A stretch of DNA of 64,000 nucleotides, taken from positions 62,001 through 126,000 of the forward strand of contig NZ_WOFB01000002.1 of assembly GCF_009733865.1 (NCBI RefSeq). The letters are read 5' to 3'. The notes beneath the pieces are model-generated. The model was not told the DNA's origin. It did not search any database and was given only the letters and a program-made list of their open reading frames with translations. The position numbers and the translations under genes are program-made. Shown piece by piece: positions 16,881 through 26,380 of this stretch. The stretch is from Oceanobacillus salinisoli (lineage in GTDB: Bacteria; Bacillota; Bacilli; Bacillales; Amphibacillaceae). Positions within the stretch are counted from its first letter, which is position 1. Every line of letters starts with the position of its first letter.

Positions 16881-18223
16881 GACGGATCAGCCCCCTGTTC
16901 GATTCGTTTAAGTTCAGCCTCAATTGGGTTTTGTTTAAATATACGGCGTAAAACTACGATGGTACCGACACCAAGGATGATATATAACAATCCAAAGAGA
17001 AGAATCATGACATGGACATAATCACTGGTCGTTGCTGCTTGATCCACTGTCATAATACCCCGTAATATCCATGGCTGTCTTCCAACTTCAGCCATCCACC
17101 AACCGAACTCAATAGCAAGGAGGGATAATGGACCGCCAAGGACAATAATCCAGCGGAACCCTTTTGATTTGATAAAGGCCCAGCCCCGTTTGATTCCAAT
17201 CCAATATACAAAGGATAATAAAATCATGAAAACACCGATAGTTACCATCGAATCAAAGAAATAATGGATAATTAATGGTGGGGTTTCTTCTTCAGAAAAT
17301 TCATTTAATCCAATAACCTCGGCTGACGGATTTCCGTGAGCGAGTATGCTTAGGGCAAAAGGAATTTTTATTGAATATTTGACTTCCTGATTTTCATCCA
17401 GCACGCCATACATAAGAAGGGGGGCATAGCCTTCTGTTTCAAAATGCCATTCAGCAGCAGCTAATTTCTCCGGCTGATATGCGGCAAGATATTTTCCAGA
17501 AAAATCCCCATTAACCGCAGTCGCAATTGAAAAAATAAGACCAATTTTCATCGTTAAGTATAGTGCTTTTTTATGATAAGGATGTTTCGATCCTTTTAAT
17601 AATTGGAATGCGGCAATGGATGCAAGTACAAATGCTGCCGCCATATAGGCAGTAACCACGACATGGAAGACCTTGGTTACCATTGCAGGATTAAACATCG
17701 CTGCAATGGGGTCGGCATTGACAAGCTGTCCATTCACCATATCAAAACCAGCAGGAGAGTTCATAAAAGAATTGACAATGGTGATAAAGAATGCCGACAT
17801 TCCTCCACCAATAGCAACGGGAATAAGCAATAGTAAATGCTTGCGCTGATCAGCAAATCGATCCCATGTGTAGGCATAGATTCCTAAAAATATAGCTTCA
17901 AAGAAAAATGCAAATGTTTCCATAAATAAAGGAAGGGCAATGATTTGACCTGCCAGTTCCATGAAGTTTGGCCAGAGTAAGGACAACTGCAGTCCAATAA
18001 TGGTACCTGTTACAACCCCCACTGCTACGGTTACAAGATAACCCTTGGACCAGCGTCTTGCCATCAGAATGTAGTGTTCATCATTTTTACGGATTCCCAG
18101 CCAATGGGCAATGATAATAAGCAATGGAACTCCAACACCAATCGTTGCATAAATCACATGAAAGGTCAGGGTCATTAACGTTAAAAAACGGCTGGCTAGA
18201 ACCGGGTCTTCCAATATCATCAT
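16877..18223 (-). CDS. cydA: Cytochrome bd menaquinol oxidase subunit I, CydA (short Q-loop, YthA-type)
   Basis: A 448-residue subunit carrying haems b558, b595 and d. Start 18223 has GGAGGAGACG directly upstream. LTFHVIYATIGVGVPLLIII near the N-terminus holds a haem-ligand His; ETFAFFFEAIFLGIYAYTWD and the GRQPW signature near residue 380 are conserved. The Q-loop between TM6 and TM7 is short, and the N-terminal text resembles YthA/Geobacillus CydA rather than classic CydA of Bacillus subtilis. Its upstream region (18224-18414) has no clear Rex operator; TTGTG occurs without its second half. A family A repeat array lies further upstream. Confidence 0.9.
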   Translation of the reverse strand: MMILEDPVLASRFLTLMTLTFHVIYATIGVGVPLLIIIAHWLGIRKNDEHYILMARRWSKGYLVTVAVGVVTGTIIGLQLSLLWPNFMELAGQIIALPLFMETFAFFFEAIFLGIYAYTWDRFADQRKHLLLLIPVAIGGGMSAFFITIVNSFMNSPAGFDMVNGQLVNADPIAAMFNPAMVTKVFHVVVTAYMAAAFVLASIAAFQLLKGSKHPYHKKALYLTMKIGLIFSIATAVNGDFSGKYLAAYQPEKLAAAEWHFETEGYAPLLMYGVLDENQEVKYSIKIPFALSILAHGNPSAEVIGLNEFSEEETPPLIIHYFFDSMVTIGVFMILLSFVYWIGIKRGWAFIKSKGFRWIIVLGGPLSLLAIEFGWWMAEVGRQPWILRGIMTVDQAATTSDYVHVMILLFGLLYIILGVGTIVVLRRIFKQNPIEAELKRIEQGADPS

Positions 18224-18414
18224 CGTCTCCTCCTTTAACTCGTCCCGGGATCTATCGCATTTAAAAAAATAAGTTGATAAAGTAATTCGCAGGCACAAAA
18301 TATAGGTTTAGTGTTTGCGATTTCTAATTAATTATTATGTGTTTTATGGATTTAATCCCATTTTAAGCTAAAGGCTCTATTGTCAGTTTTGTTACTTTTA
18401 ATTGTAGTTGATAT

Positions 18415-18625
18415 AAATTGCGCGCGAGCACGAGTCAAGTCGCTCGAAAACGCAACCAAATCGAGCGGGCACACAGTCGAGTCGCGTGGGCACGAAACCA
18501 AATCGCGCGAGCGCCACATCAAATTGAGCGAGCAGGCAACCAAATCGAGCAAGCACGCAATCCAGTCGCGCAAGCCCGCAACGAAATCGCACGACCACCA
18601 CATCAAATCGCGCAAGCAGGGGTGC
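18415..18625. repeat. 21-bp-period repeat array, family A, copy 2 (longest)
   Basis: Ten units; after a 22-bp first unit, nine units start at 18437, 18458, 18479, 18500, 18521, 18542, 18563, 18584 and 18605, exactly 21 bp apart. The typical unit begins AAATCG and has a core such as CGCGAGC or GAGCAAGC and an end like CACATC or CAACC. Because 21 is a multiple of three, several reading frames stay open through it, but none has a good start. It occupies the 532-bp gap between cydA and the NRDE gene. Confidence 0.92.
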
Positions 18626-18716
18626 ACAATTGCCCGGAGACTAGAATTGGGCAAAGCAGTCCTTATGTCGCAGTTTATCAAATTAGAGAAAACCACCAAT
18701 TAAAAAAAGAATCTAA

Positions 18717-18750
18717 AAAAATGCAGGAGCTCTACTTGCTCCTGCATTTT
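18717..18750. terminator. Bidirectional terminator downstream of the NRDE gene
   Basis: ATGCAGGAGC pairs with GCTCCTGCAT; A-rich and T-rich flanks make it usable from both strands. Confidence 0.75.
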
Positions 18751-18755
18751 ATTCT

Positions 18756-19520
18756 CTATTCAATGGGGAATGTATATTGTTTTTCTCTTTGGAATTCTCC
18801 GTTATGGTAAGTTCGCTCGTGAAAAGTAACCTTATTTTCTTTGTCAATCAGTAAAACCGTTGATGACCTTGTTCCATATTCGGGGGACTTAATAAATAAA
18901 GAGGAAAGCATTCGTTCCAGCTCCAGTCCAACTCCAGTATCAGGTAGATCATTATCCGGTGCTTTCTCCGAATCGGAAATTATTTTAAATAATTCATTTA
19001 CATCCAGGTTATTATTTTCTCTTATGTAATTATGCAGCATGTTTTTCCCTTTAATGACTTTTGGCCATGGTGTGTTCAACGTGTGATTACTTAAGCCATG
19101 GGTGCCCGGAGTAATGGTATGTAGCTCATCCAATATGTTATTGTAATGGAATAATTGTTCCTGATTACCAATGAGGACATTAAACCCGGCATATTGATCC
19201 TTATTTTTTTGCAGTGTATCCAGACATTCTTCCGGTGTTTGACCACCAGCTAAATAGGTACGTACAATCTCTCCACGTGATATTTTACCGGTTTCAGATA
19301 AATTAGGGTCACGATAATTCGTTAATGCTGCAAAACGACCTTGTTTGGTTACACCAAGCCATGTTCCCATTTGCAGTAAATCACGGCCAGCAAGAATGTT
19401 TGGGTCATCCTCCCAGTATGAAGCAGGAGCAGTTGGCCGCTTATAAAACTCATCCCGGTTTGCAGCCACAATCAGTTTATATGTTGGATGATCATGAAAA
19501 TGGAAATTTATTAAACACAT
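18756..19520 (-). CDS. NRDE-family protein (TANGO2 homologue)
   Basis: A 254-residue protein beginning MCLINFHFHDHPTYKLIVAA and NRDEFYKRPTAPASYW. Cys2 directly after the start Met (the potential N-terminal nucleophile) and the NRDE motif define the family. LAGRDLLQMGTWLGVTKQGR and RFAALTNYRDP follow as expected, and the later SNHTLNTPWPKV stretch is conserved. Start 19520 is set by GGGGAGAAG upstream and by the need for Met-Cys at the N-terminus; an upstream in-frame extension of 63 codons is rejected. TANGO2-type proteins are linked to haem or lipid handling in other organisms; the bacterial role is unknown. Confidence 0.85.
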   Translation of the reverse strand: MCLINFHFHDHPTYKLIVAANRDEFYKRPTAPASYWEDDPNILAGRDLLQMGTWLGVTKQGRFAALTNYRDPNLSETGKISRGEIVRTYLAGGQTPEECLDTLQKNKDQYAGFNVLIGNQEQLFHYNNILDELHTITPGTHGLSNHTLNTPWPKVIKGKNMLHNYIRENNNLDVNELFKIISDSEKAPDNDLPDTGVGLELERMLSSLFIKSPEYGTRSSTVLLIDKENKVTFHERTYHNGEFQREKQYTFPIE

Positions 19521-19774
19521 TCGTATCTTCTCCCCTTTTGTCATATTATACGAATTGGTAAGCCCGAATACAAAAATAATACCTCGTATGTCCGAAGAAA
19601 AGCATGTTGAAGGTTGGAACGGCATACAGGGATATGTCAGGAATTGCCAATCATCGACAAGAGCACGCCATGAAGCGTTAGGGTACATCCGAAAGTTCAG
19701 ATAGTACATACAACATATATCAGTTTTCCTTCATTGTCCCTGAAAAAAATTCAATTTAAAAATAATTTTCCCTA

Positions 19775-19803
19775 TTGACATATCCCCCTTTTCTATCCAT
19801 AAT
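19775..19803 (+). promoter_or_regulatory. SigA promoter of the proBA T-box operon
   Basis: TTGACA (19775-19780), a 17-bp spacer and CATAAT (19798-19803), directly before the T-box leader. Confidence 0.75.
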
Positions 19804-19810
19804 AAATTAC

Positions 19811-20065
19811 AATAATACTTTGAACGTTAACGAAGGAATAGTATGTGAACCTTGCAGTGTCAGAGAGTGGAATTTATTGAGCTGAGAGATTCCGCCACGG
19901 GCAACTCACAGAACCTGCCTTTATCAGTCCCATGCTAAAACATGGGCGTTTCTTCAGCGTTATTTGAAGGAAAGCGGGATGTGTAAACACACATCCAAAA
20001 ATGGTGGTACCGCGGAAGCAGAAGCTCTTTCGTCCTTTAAATGAAGGATGACTGGGCTTTTTTTG
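19811..20065 (+). promoter_or_regulatory. T-box leader of proBA (proline-specific, specifier probably CCU)
   Basis: The leader ends in a T-box segment GGTGGTACCGCGG (20005-20016 region) that pairs with the uncharged tRNA acceptor end. It is followed by a terminator helix (CTCTTTCGTCCTT with AAGGATGACTGGG and a T run to 20064). The first 110 bases fold as stem I; GAACCTGCC at 19911 places a CCT proline codon in the likely specifier loop. Low charging of tRNA-Pro would favour antitermination into proB. The specifier assignment rests on position and on the downstream genes. Between 20066 and proB the sequence is AT-rich without other features. Confidence 0.85.
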
Positions 20066-20242
20066 TTAGGGAAATTTAAGCAAAAGTTTTCTTCATAAGT
20101 TTGATTGCTTTTTAATTCTGAAATGATGACATAATCATGATCGACAAATTATCTCCCGCTTGGAATTCGCACCATTTAGCGAAATTACTCTTTTTTTACT
20201 TATCTTTTATCTCAAAAAATTTTAAAATAGGAGTTAAGAATA

Positions 20243-21355
20243 ATGGCAAAGGAACGCATTGTTGTTAAAATCGGAAGCAGTTCACTGACAAATGAAAAAG
20301 GGGAAATTGACCTGGTGAAATTGGAAGACCATGTCCATGCCATCGTTGCATTGAGACAGAAAAATCATGAAGTGATTCTTGTTTCATCCGGGGCAGTTGC
20401 TGCAGGTTTTAAAAAGCTTGGCTACTCCTCCAGACCCGTTACGATAAAAGGGAAGCAGGCAGCTGCAGCAGTAGGGCAAAGTCTGTTGATCCAAACGTAC
20501 TTGGAAAAGTTCCATTCCTATGATATAACGGCTGCTTTGGTTTTGCTTACCCGTTCGGATTTTTCCAATCGGGAAAGGTATAAAAATGCATTTGCTACGT
20601 TAAGTGAGCTACTGGATCGGGGAATTTTACCAATTATAAATGAAAATGATACCGTTTCGGTGGATGAGTTAACGTTTGGAGACAATGATATGTTATCAGC
20701 ATTAGTTAGTGGATTTGTCCATGCCGACCGATTAATTATTTTAACGGATATAAATGGAATTTATGATGGGAACCCTCGAACCAACCCGAATGCAAAGAAA
20801 TTCGACTATTTGGAAACCATTGACGAGGAGATGTTCCAGGCAGCAGATTCCACCGGATCCAAAGTAGGAACAGGAGGAATGAAATCCAAACTGCTGGCAG
20901 CTAAAACCGCACTTTCGCTGGGAGTTCCAGTATTTATTGGCGAGGGAAAAGGAACAAAAAAACTGCTTGACGTGTTAGAGGGTCATGGAAATGGTACGTA
21001 CATTGCAAATCAGGATTTAAGTTGGGTGAATACGAAAAAACAATGGATTGCCTTGCATTCTGAAGCCTCAGGGAAAATTTATGTGGACCAGGGAGCGGAG
21101 GAAGCAATTTTATATCATGGAAGAAGTTTACTTTCACCAGGAGTGTTTAAAGTGAATGGGATGTTTGAAAAAGGGGATGTAGTGGAGGTATTGAGCACCA
21201 GTGGTTTTCTTGGAAAGGGCCAGGTAAAATGCTCGTCCAGTGAACTGAGACAGCAAATTGAAAGGAGTGGGGTTGATTTTCGGCCACCAGCAATGGAAGT
21301 GATTCACCGGGATCAATGGGTGAAAGCGGAAAAAATAAGGGAGGAGATTGAATGA
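20243..21355 (+). CDS. proB: Glutamate 5-kinase
   Basis: First enzyme of proline synthesis: ATP-dependent phosphorylation of glutamate to glutamyl 5-phosphate. The 370-residue protein has an amino-acid-kinase domain ([18 protein letters not shown] at the N-terminus, [31 protein letters not shown] for nucleotide and glutamate binding, [14 protein letters not shown]) and a C-terminal PUA domain from about residue 275. AGGAG precedes the ATG. It overlaps proA by four bases and is controlled by the T-box leader. In halotolerant bacilli proline is also an osmolyte, but a T-box points to the anabolic route. Confidence 0.96.
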   Translation: MAKERIVVKIGSSSLTNEKGEIDLVKLEDHVHAIVALRQKNHEVILVSSGAVAAGFKKLGYSSRPVTIKGKQAAAAVGQSLLIQTYLEKFHSYDITAALVLLTRSDFSNRERYKNAFATLSELLDRGILPIINENDTVSVDELTFGDNDMLSALVSGFVHADRLIILTDINGIYDGNPRTNPNAKKFDYLETIDEEMFQAADSTGSKVGTGGMKSKLLAAKTALSLGVPVFIGEGKGTKKLLDVLEGHGNGTYIANQDLSWVNTKKQWIALHSEASGKIYVDQGAEEAILYHGRSLLSPGVFKVNGMFEKGDVVEVLSTSGFLGKGQVKCSSSELRQQIERSGVDFRPPAMEVIHRDQWVKAEKIREEIE

Positions 21356-22599
21356 GCGAAGTTCAGTTTAAAGGAAAAAAGGCGCAGGAAGCAAGTTATG
21401 AAATGACAGGATTAACAACAGAGGATAAAAATGAGGCATTGAGCTTGATTGCAGATCAAATATTAGAAGACAGTTCAGTCATTTTGGAAGAAAATAAAAA
21501 AGATATGGAAGATGGGAGAGAGAAGGGACTTACTGATTCCATTTTGGATCGGATTTTTCTTAGCCCAGACCGCATACAAGCAATGGCAGAAGGAATCAGG
21601 CAAGTGATGGAATTGTCAGATCCAATTGGTGAAACACTGGAAACGATTGAAAAGGACAATGGATTAGTTATCCAAAAAAGAAGAGTACCAATTGGTGTGG
21701 TCGGCATGATATATGAAGCAAGGCCAAATGTAACGATTGATGCCGCAGCACTAACATTAAAAACAGGGAATGCCGTGATTTTAAGAGGAAGTTCTTCTGC
21801 AAAATATTCAAATATCGCACTGGTCAAATCGATTCATCTTGCACTGGAAAAAAGTTCTGTGCCAGTTGATGCGGTACAATTAATTAACGATACGAGCAGA
21901 GAAACGGCAAAGGAGCTTTTCCGTTTAAATGAGTATTTGGACGTCCTCATTCCAAGAGGCGGCAAAAATTTAATTGATGCGGTCGTTCGCGAATCAACGG
22001 TACCAGTTATTGAGACTGGTGCAGGTAATTGCCATGTTTTTATCGATGAAACAGCGAAACAGGATATGGCTGAGGAAATTGTTTTGAATGCCAAATTACA
22101 GCGCCCGTCTGTATGCAATGCAATTGAAACCATCTTAATTCATCCGGTTTGGTTTGAAAAATATGGGGTCACCCTGCTGGGAAAATTACATGAAAACAAA
22201 GTAGAGGTATATGCAGACGAAAAAGTATGTCATGCATTTTCCGAAGCAAAAGCTGCAACCGAAGAGGATTGGCATACGGAATATCTCGGGTTAGCTGTTA
22301 GTGTGAAGGTAATAGATAGTGTAGAGGATGCGGTAAAACATATTAACCAATACGGTACAAGACACTCTGAAGCCATTCTTACAGAAAATCATGCAAATGC
22401 GGCACTCTTTCAGCAGGCGGTTGATGCTGCTGCCGTTTATCACAATGCGTCCACGAGGTTTACAGATGGATTTGAATTTGCCTACGGTGCTGAAATTGGT
22501 ATCAGTACTCAGAAGCTTCATGCAAGAGGCCCAATGGGTCTTCCGGCACTTACTTCAAGCAAGTTTTATATCAAGGGAAATGGCCAAGTAAGAAAATAA
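21352..22599 (+). CDS. proA: Glutamate-5-semialdehyde (gamma-glutamyl phosphate) dehydrogenase
   Basis: Second enzyme of proline synthesis, NADPH-dependent reduction of glutamyl 5-phosphate. The 415-residue protein shows [51 protein letters not shown] and the catalytic Cys region [37 protein letters not shown] near the C-terminus is conserved. The ATG overlaps the proB stop (ATGA), so the pair is translationally coupled. A terminator follows. Confidence 0.96.
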   Translation: MSEVQFKGKKAQEASYEMTGLTTEDKNEALSLIADQILEDSSVILEENKKDMEDGREKGLTDSILDRIFLSPDRIQAMAEGIRQVMELSDPIGETLETIEKDNGLVIQKRRVPIGVVGMIYEARPNVTIDAAALTLKTGNAVILRGSSSAKYSNIALVKSIHLALEKSSVPVDAVQLINDTSRETAKELFRLNEYLDVLIPRGGKNLIDAVVRESTVPVIETGAGNCHVFIDETAKQDMAEEIVLNAKLQRPSVCNAIETILIHPVWFEKYGVTLLGKLHENKVEVYADEKVCHAFSEAKAATEEDWHTEYLGLAVSVKVIDSVEDAVKHINQYGTRHSEAILTENHANAALFQQAVDAAAVYHNASTRFTDGFEFAYGAEIGISTQKLHARGPMGLPALTSSKFYIKGNGQVRK

Positions 22600-22606
22600 G
22601 AAACAA

Positions 22607-22638
22607 AAGCTATCACGGTTGTGATGGCTTTTTCTGTA
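22607..22638 (+). terminator. Terminator of proBA
   Basis: AAAAGCTATCAC pairs with GTGATGGCTTTTT around a short loop. Confidence 0.75.
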
Positions 22639-22718
22639 TTTGGAGTGGAAATCGGTAAATTGTATGAGGCCGCTGAATGGGGTACACTAAATGTAACAAT
22701 TTTAAACGAGAGGTGATA

Positions 22719-23144
22719 ATGTTGGAACAAATGATAAAATGGGATGGGGAATTTACATTTTCCGGGGTTACTCCATCTGGTCATGAAATGAAAATGGATG
22801 TAGCGGAAGAATTTGGTGGATCAAATACCGGTGCCAGACCAACAGAACTGCTGTTAAATGCTGTTGCAGGGTGTACCGGAATTGATATTATTTCGATTTT
22901 AAAAAAGATGCGATTGGAACCAGACTCATTTGAAATGGTTGTTAACGGACGGCGTGCAGATGACCATCCAAAACGTTTTACTACCGTTCATATTCACTAT
23001 GCAATAAATGGAGATTTACCTGAAGATAAAGTCGTTCGAGCTATTCAGTTATCGATGGATAAATATTGTTCCGTATCCCATTCATTGAATGCAGAAATTC
23101 TTGCAAGCTATTCCCTTAACGGGGAAGATGAAATAAAATTATAA
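22719..23144 (+). CDS. OsmC-family protein
   Basis: A 141-residue member of the OsmC/Ohr fold. These are dimers that reduce organic peroxides through two Cys residues, although many YhfA-like members have no proven substrate. GARPTELLLNAVAGCTGIDI carries the first conserved Cys; SMDKYCSVSHSLNAEI carries the second (CxVSxSL). ATG 22719 follows GAGAGGTGATA; the frame upstream of it is unlikely to be translated. It is a single gene between proBA and luxS. Confidence 0.85.
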   Translation: MLEQMIKWDGEFTFSGVTPSGHEMKMDVAEEFGGSNTGARPTELLLNAVAGCTGIDIISILKKMRLEPDSFEMVVNGRRADDHPKRFTTVHIHYAINGDLPEDKVVRAIQLSMDKYCSVSHSLNAEILASYSLNGEDEIKL

Positions 23145-23239
23145 AGAAAGCATGGGGACGGTTCTTTTGCTTTTAGAAAACCTGGTGTTCGCCAAGCTTA
23201 GGCGAATGCCTTAGTTGGACTTATATAGATAAGAAAACT

Positions 23240-23277
23240 GTCAAAAAAGGCGAACGGTGTAACCCCGTTCGCCTTAC
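23240..23277 (-). terminator. Terminator of luxS
   Basis: GGCGAACGG and CCGTTCGCC form a stem downstream of luxS (the 3' end of this convergent pair). Confidence 0.75.
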
Positions 23278-23286
23278 CATTTATCC

Positions 23287-23757
23287 CTACTGTTCACCAA
23301 ATACGTCTTTCCATTCCTCTCTTTTTGCAAGCATCTCGCGTGCGAGTTCCTGGGCGCCTTCCAAACTGTGGCTTGCTGCCCAGCCGCATTGCACTTCATT
23401 ACACGCAGGAACTTCGTCTGCTTTTTGTACATCTTCTAACGTTTTCTCCACCGTATCGAGAATTTTATCATAATTATCATCGTTAAGTACGGTTAAGTAG
23501 AAACCAGTTTGGCATCCCATCGGACTTAAGTCGACGATTGTACTGTGGTGGTTACGGATTAACTCTGCCATTAAGTGTTCTAAAGAATGTAAAGCTGGCA
23601 TTTCCATATGTGCTTTATTAGGTTGTTTAAACCGCAAGTCATATTTATGAATGACATCACCATTCGCACCTTCCGTTACACCAGCTAAACGAATATATGG
23701 TGCTTGTACTTTTGTATGATCAAGGTTAAAGCTTTCCACGTTCATTTTTTTAACCAC
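23287..23757 (-). CDS. luxS: S-ribosylhomocysteine lyase LuxS
   Basis: A 156-residue metalloenzyme that splits S-ribosylhomocysteine into homocysteine and the AI-2 precursor DPD, part of the activated methyl cycle. [14 protein letters not shown] holds the HxxEH metal ligands, [11 protein letters not shown] the conserved mid-strand, and [17 protein letters not shown] the third ligand Cys. The GTG at 23757 has AGGAG ten bases upstream; a Met four codons in is an alternative. The promoter region 23758-24078 (321 bp) contains no riboswitch I can recognise, and nothing else I can support. Confidence 0.95.
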   Translation of the reverse strand: MVKKMNVESFNLDHTKVQAPYIRLAGVTEGANGDVIHKYDLRFKQPNKAHMEMPALHSLEHLMAELIRNHHSTIVDLSPMGCQTGFYLTVLNDDNYDKILDTVEKTLEDVQKADEVPACNEVQCGWAASHSLEGAQELAREMLAKREEWKDVFGEQ

Positions 23758-24084
23758 TTATATCCAACTCCTAAACTATGAAATAATCATTCTATGTAAA
23801 ATAGTAACATATTTAGTGGTTCCTGTAATGTAGGATTTTCGAGTCTAGAATGACTGGAAGGTTCGGATAGGAAGATTAAGGGCAGGTGTGTGGTTATAAG
23901 AAGGGAAGGTGGGCTCCATGATGAAGGTGAACAGTAAAGTGAAGGAGGTCCACTTATAAAAGATCGTTCACAAGAACCGTTTGAAAAGGAAGAGAAACAA
24001 TTTCCTCATAACCCTTCATTCGCCTGAAATTATAATTTAAATTATAATAAATTCAAATATAATAAACATCAGGAGGCCATGAGA

Positions 24085-25200
24085 TTGACAATACCTTTAA
24101 ATAAAATAGTCTTAAGAAAGCTGAAAATGCGGTTAAAGGATCCATTCGTAACTAGTTTTGGCAAAACACAGGATAAGGAATTTTTTATTATCGAAGCTAA
24201 AGACCCTGATAGTAATGCTGGATATGGGGAATCGGTTGCTTTCACAGTTCCATGGTACACGGAGGAGACGGTAAAGACATCTAAGCATATCATAGAAGAC
24301 TTTTTAATTCCTATATTAAAAAGTAGTATCATTCATCACCCTAATGAGGTTACCGAACTTTTTCGTCCAATTAAAAGAAACAACATGGCTAAAGCGGCGA
24401 TAGAAGGGGCGATATGGGATTTATATGCGAAGAGAGAAAATATCCCCCTTGCTGAAGCACTTGGTGGAGAGAATGGATCCATCGATGCAGGAATTAGCAT
24501 TGGTATAAAGCCATCCACCCAAGCCCTCATACATACAATAGAAAAGGCGCTGGAGGAAGGATATAAACGAATTAAATTGAAAATCAAGCCAGATGCAGAT
24601 GTAGAAGTGTTAAAAGAGGTTCGAGCCCATTTTCCAGATACGCCTATTATGGCGGATGCTAACTCCGCATACACATTGGAAGACATAGACCACCTAAAAA
24701 AACTGGACGACTTCAACCTGATGATGATTGAACAGCCCTTGGCGCATGATGACATCGTCGATCACGCCAAGCTACAGGCACACCTTAACACGCCAATATG
24801 TCTGGATGAGAGTATTCATTCTGTTGAGGATGTCAGAAAAGCTTATGAGTTAGGGAGCTGCAAAATAATTAACGTGAAAATCGGCCGTGTCGGGGGACTG
24901 ACAGAAGCAAAGCGCATCCACGATTTTTGCAGGGAACATGAAATGGAAGTATGGTGTGGCGGTATGCTGGAAGCGGGGGTAGGTCGAGCCCATAACATCG
25001 CACTTTCCACACTGCCACAGTTCGTGCTGCCTGGCGACACGTCCAGTTCATCCCGGTATTGGGAAAAGGATATCATCATGCCGGAAGTCGTTACAAAACA
25101 TGGCGTCATCGAAGTTCCTGATAAACCAGGGATTGGCTATGATATCGATGAGGAAGCAATCGAATCATTTACGGAATGGGTAAAGGAGTTTCCGATGTAA
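24085..25200 (+). CDS. menC: o-Succinylbenzoate synthase / N-succinylamino acid racemase (enolase superfamily)
   Basis: A muconate-lactonizing-subgroup enolase of about 371 residues. KLKIKP (KxK catalytic lysine), MADANSAYT, MIEQPL and CLDES supply the three metal ligands; INVKIGRVGG holds the second catalytic lysine; VWCGGMLEAGVGRAHNIALS and LPGDTSSSSRYW match the OSBS/NSAR branch. The enzyme makes o-succinylbenzoate for menaquinone or racemises N-succinyl amino acids; many members do both. The TTG at 24085 has AGGAGG eight bases upstream, whereas the ATG at 24079 is only two bases from it. No other men gene is near, so the racemase role is as likely as the menaquinone one. Confidence 0.82.
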   Translation: MTIPLNKIVLRKLKMRLKDPFVTSFGKTQDKEFFIIEAKDPDSNAGYGESVAFTVPWYTEETVKTSKHIIEDFLIPILKSSIIHHPNEVTELFRPIKRNNMAKAAIEGAIWDLYAKRENIPLAEALGGENGSIDAGISIGIKPSTQALIHTIEKALEEGYKRIKLKIKPDADVEVLKEVRAHFPDTPIMADANSAYTLEDIDHLKKLDDFNLMMIEQPLAHDDIVDHAKLQAHLNTPICLDESIHSVEDVRKAYELGSCKIINVKIGRVGGLTEAKRIHDFCREHEMEVWCGGMLEAGVGRAHNIALSTLPQFVLPGDTSSSSRYWEKDIIMPEVVTKHGVIEVPDKPGIGYDIDEEAIESFTEWVKEFPM

Positions 25201-25202
25201 AG

Positions 25203-25239
25203 AAAAGCGAACAGCCACAAATAGCTGTTCGCTAACTTT
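25203..25239. terminator. Bidirectional terminator between menC and the MetE-like gene
   Basis: GCGAACAGC pairs with GCTGTTCGC, with A- and T-rich flanks, between two convergent genes. Confidence 0.8.
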
Positions 25240-26343
25240 TTATCCCCAAATCTCTTTAGAAATATCAACAATGTATTTCAATTTCGCCCATTGCTCATCT
25301 TCCGTCAAAATGTTTCCGTGATGCGTGGAAGCGAATCCGCATTGTGGGCTGATGCATAACTGTTCTTTAGGCACATATTTTGTAGCTTCTTCTACACGTG
25401 CTAAAATGTTTTCTTTATTTTCCAGTTCCCCATGTTTTGATGTGAACACACCTAATACAACTTGCGGACCGCCATTTGGAATGTATTCCAATGGTTTAAA
25501 ATCACCAGAACGGTCGTCATCATACTCCAGGAAGAACCCATTTACTTGTTCCTTAGCAAATAATGTTGGTGCGATTTTTGCATAGCTGCCTTCAAATGCC
25601 CAAGTTGAACGATAGTTTCCACGGCATAGGTGCGTAGTCACAACTAAATCTTTGGGTTTACCTTCCAGTACTCCATTGGCCACGCGAAGTGCCAAATCAA
25701 TTAATTCTTCACGAGAGTAGCCACTATCATTAAATGGAATTTCCGGTGCATTAAGTCCTGCAATATACACGTCATCTAATTGTAAGTAGCGGCATCCTGC
25801 ATCGTAAAATGCTTTAATGGCATCGCGATATGCTTGAATAATATCATTTGCATATTCCTCAATGTCAGGATAAATTTCTTTGTCGCGAATACCCGCATTA
25901 AAGAATTGGTTTGGACTTGGGATGGTTTGTTTTGCAACAGCACGGTCACCGACAATTTCTTTAAACTCAATAAAATCTTTTACATGTGGATGATCTGGGT
26001 TAAAGGAGATTTTTCCAACAGTGCGAACATCATATCTTTCTGTTTCCTCTCCAGCAAATTTATATCCCTGCTTTGGAACAAATCCTTCCACTCCATTTAA
26101 GTGTTCCATGAAATCCAAGTGCCACCATGTACGGCGGAATTCTCCATCTGTTACAGCTTGAAGGCCAATGTCAATTTGCTTGTCAACGATTCGCTTAATC
26201 TCTTTTGTTTCTACTTCACGTAATGTTTCGGCTGAAATGGTCCCTTCTTTAAATTCCTTTCTAGCCTTATGTAGATTCTCCGGGCGTAAAAAACTTCCAA
26301 CATGATCTGCTCTAAATGGAGCTTTTACTAATGTTTTTGTCAT
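25240..26343 (-). CDS. Cobalamin-independent methionine-synthase-like protein (YxjG/YxjH family)
   Basis: A 367-residue protein equivalent to the C-terminal catalytic half of MetE. It likely methylates homocysteine or a related thiol; YxjG/YxjH lie in the S-box regulon of Bacillus subtilis. VGSFLRPENLHKARKEF, TDGEFRRTWWHLDFMEH and RYLQLDDVYIA build the substrate site; HLCRGNYRSTWAFEGSY and ISPQCGFASTHHGN supply zinc-ligand His/Cys residues. GGGAGAGA precedes the ATG. It is the second gene behind the SAM riboswitch, 37 bp after a frameshifted copy of itself, and is the only intact copy in the pair. Confidence 0.85.
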   Translation of the reverse strand: MTKTLVKAPFRADHVGSFLRPENLHKARKEFKEGTISAETLREVETKEIKRIVDKQIDIGLQAVTDGEFRRTWWHLDFMEHLNGVEGFVPKQGYKFAGEETERYDVRTVGKISFNPDHPHVKDFIEFKEIVGDRAVAKQTIPSPNQFFNAGIRDKEIYPDIEEYANDIIQAYRDAIKAFYDAGCRYLQLDDVYIAGLNAPEIPFNDSGYSREELIDLALRVANGVLEGKPKDLVVTTHLCRGNYRSTWAFEGSYAKIAPTLFAKEQVNGFFLEYDDDRSGDFKPLEYIPNGGPQVVLGVFTSKHGELENKENILARVEEATKYVPKEQLCISPQCGFASTHHGNILTEDEQWAKLKYIVDISKEIWG

Positions 26344-26380
26344 TTAAAATCTCTCCCTATTTTTTTATTTGAACTAAAAT

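Noticed and set aside
18224-18414. Rex operator upstream of cydA
   Set aside because: Only one TTGTG half-site is seen; the required inverted CACAA half is missing at the right distance.
18380-18810. Long + strand frames with seven-residue periodic peptides (ARNQIER-type and TKSSxHxI-type)
   Set aside because: A 21-bp repeat keeps several frames on both strands open at once and creates heptads automatically. No frame has a ribosome-binding site, and the other two family A arrays do not keep the frame.
19521-19709. 63-codon N-terminal extension of the NRDE protein
   Set aside because: The family starts with Met-Cys, a good ribosome-binding site lies before 19520, and the extension is unlike any domain.
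23956-24027. 23-codon frame with ATA start behind GGAGGTC upstream of menC
   Set aside because: The ATA start and tiny size make it weak; an overlapping 13-codon ATG frame is no better. Not supported without homologues.
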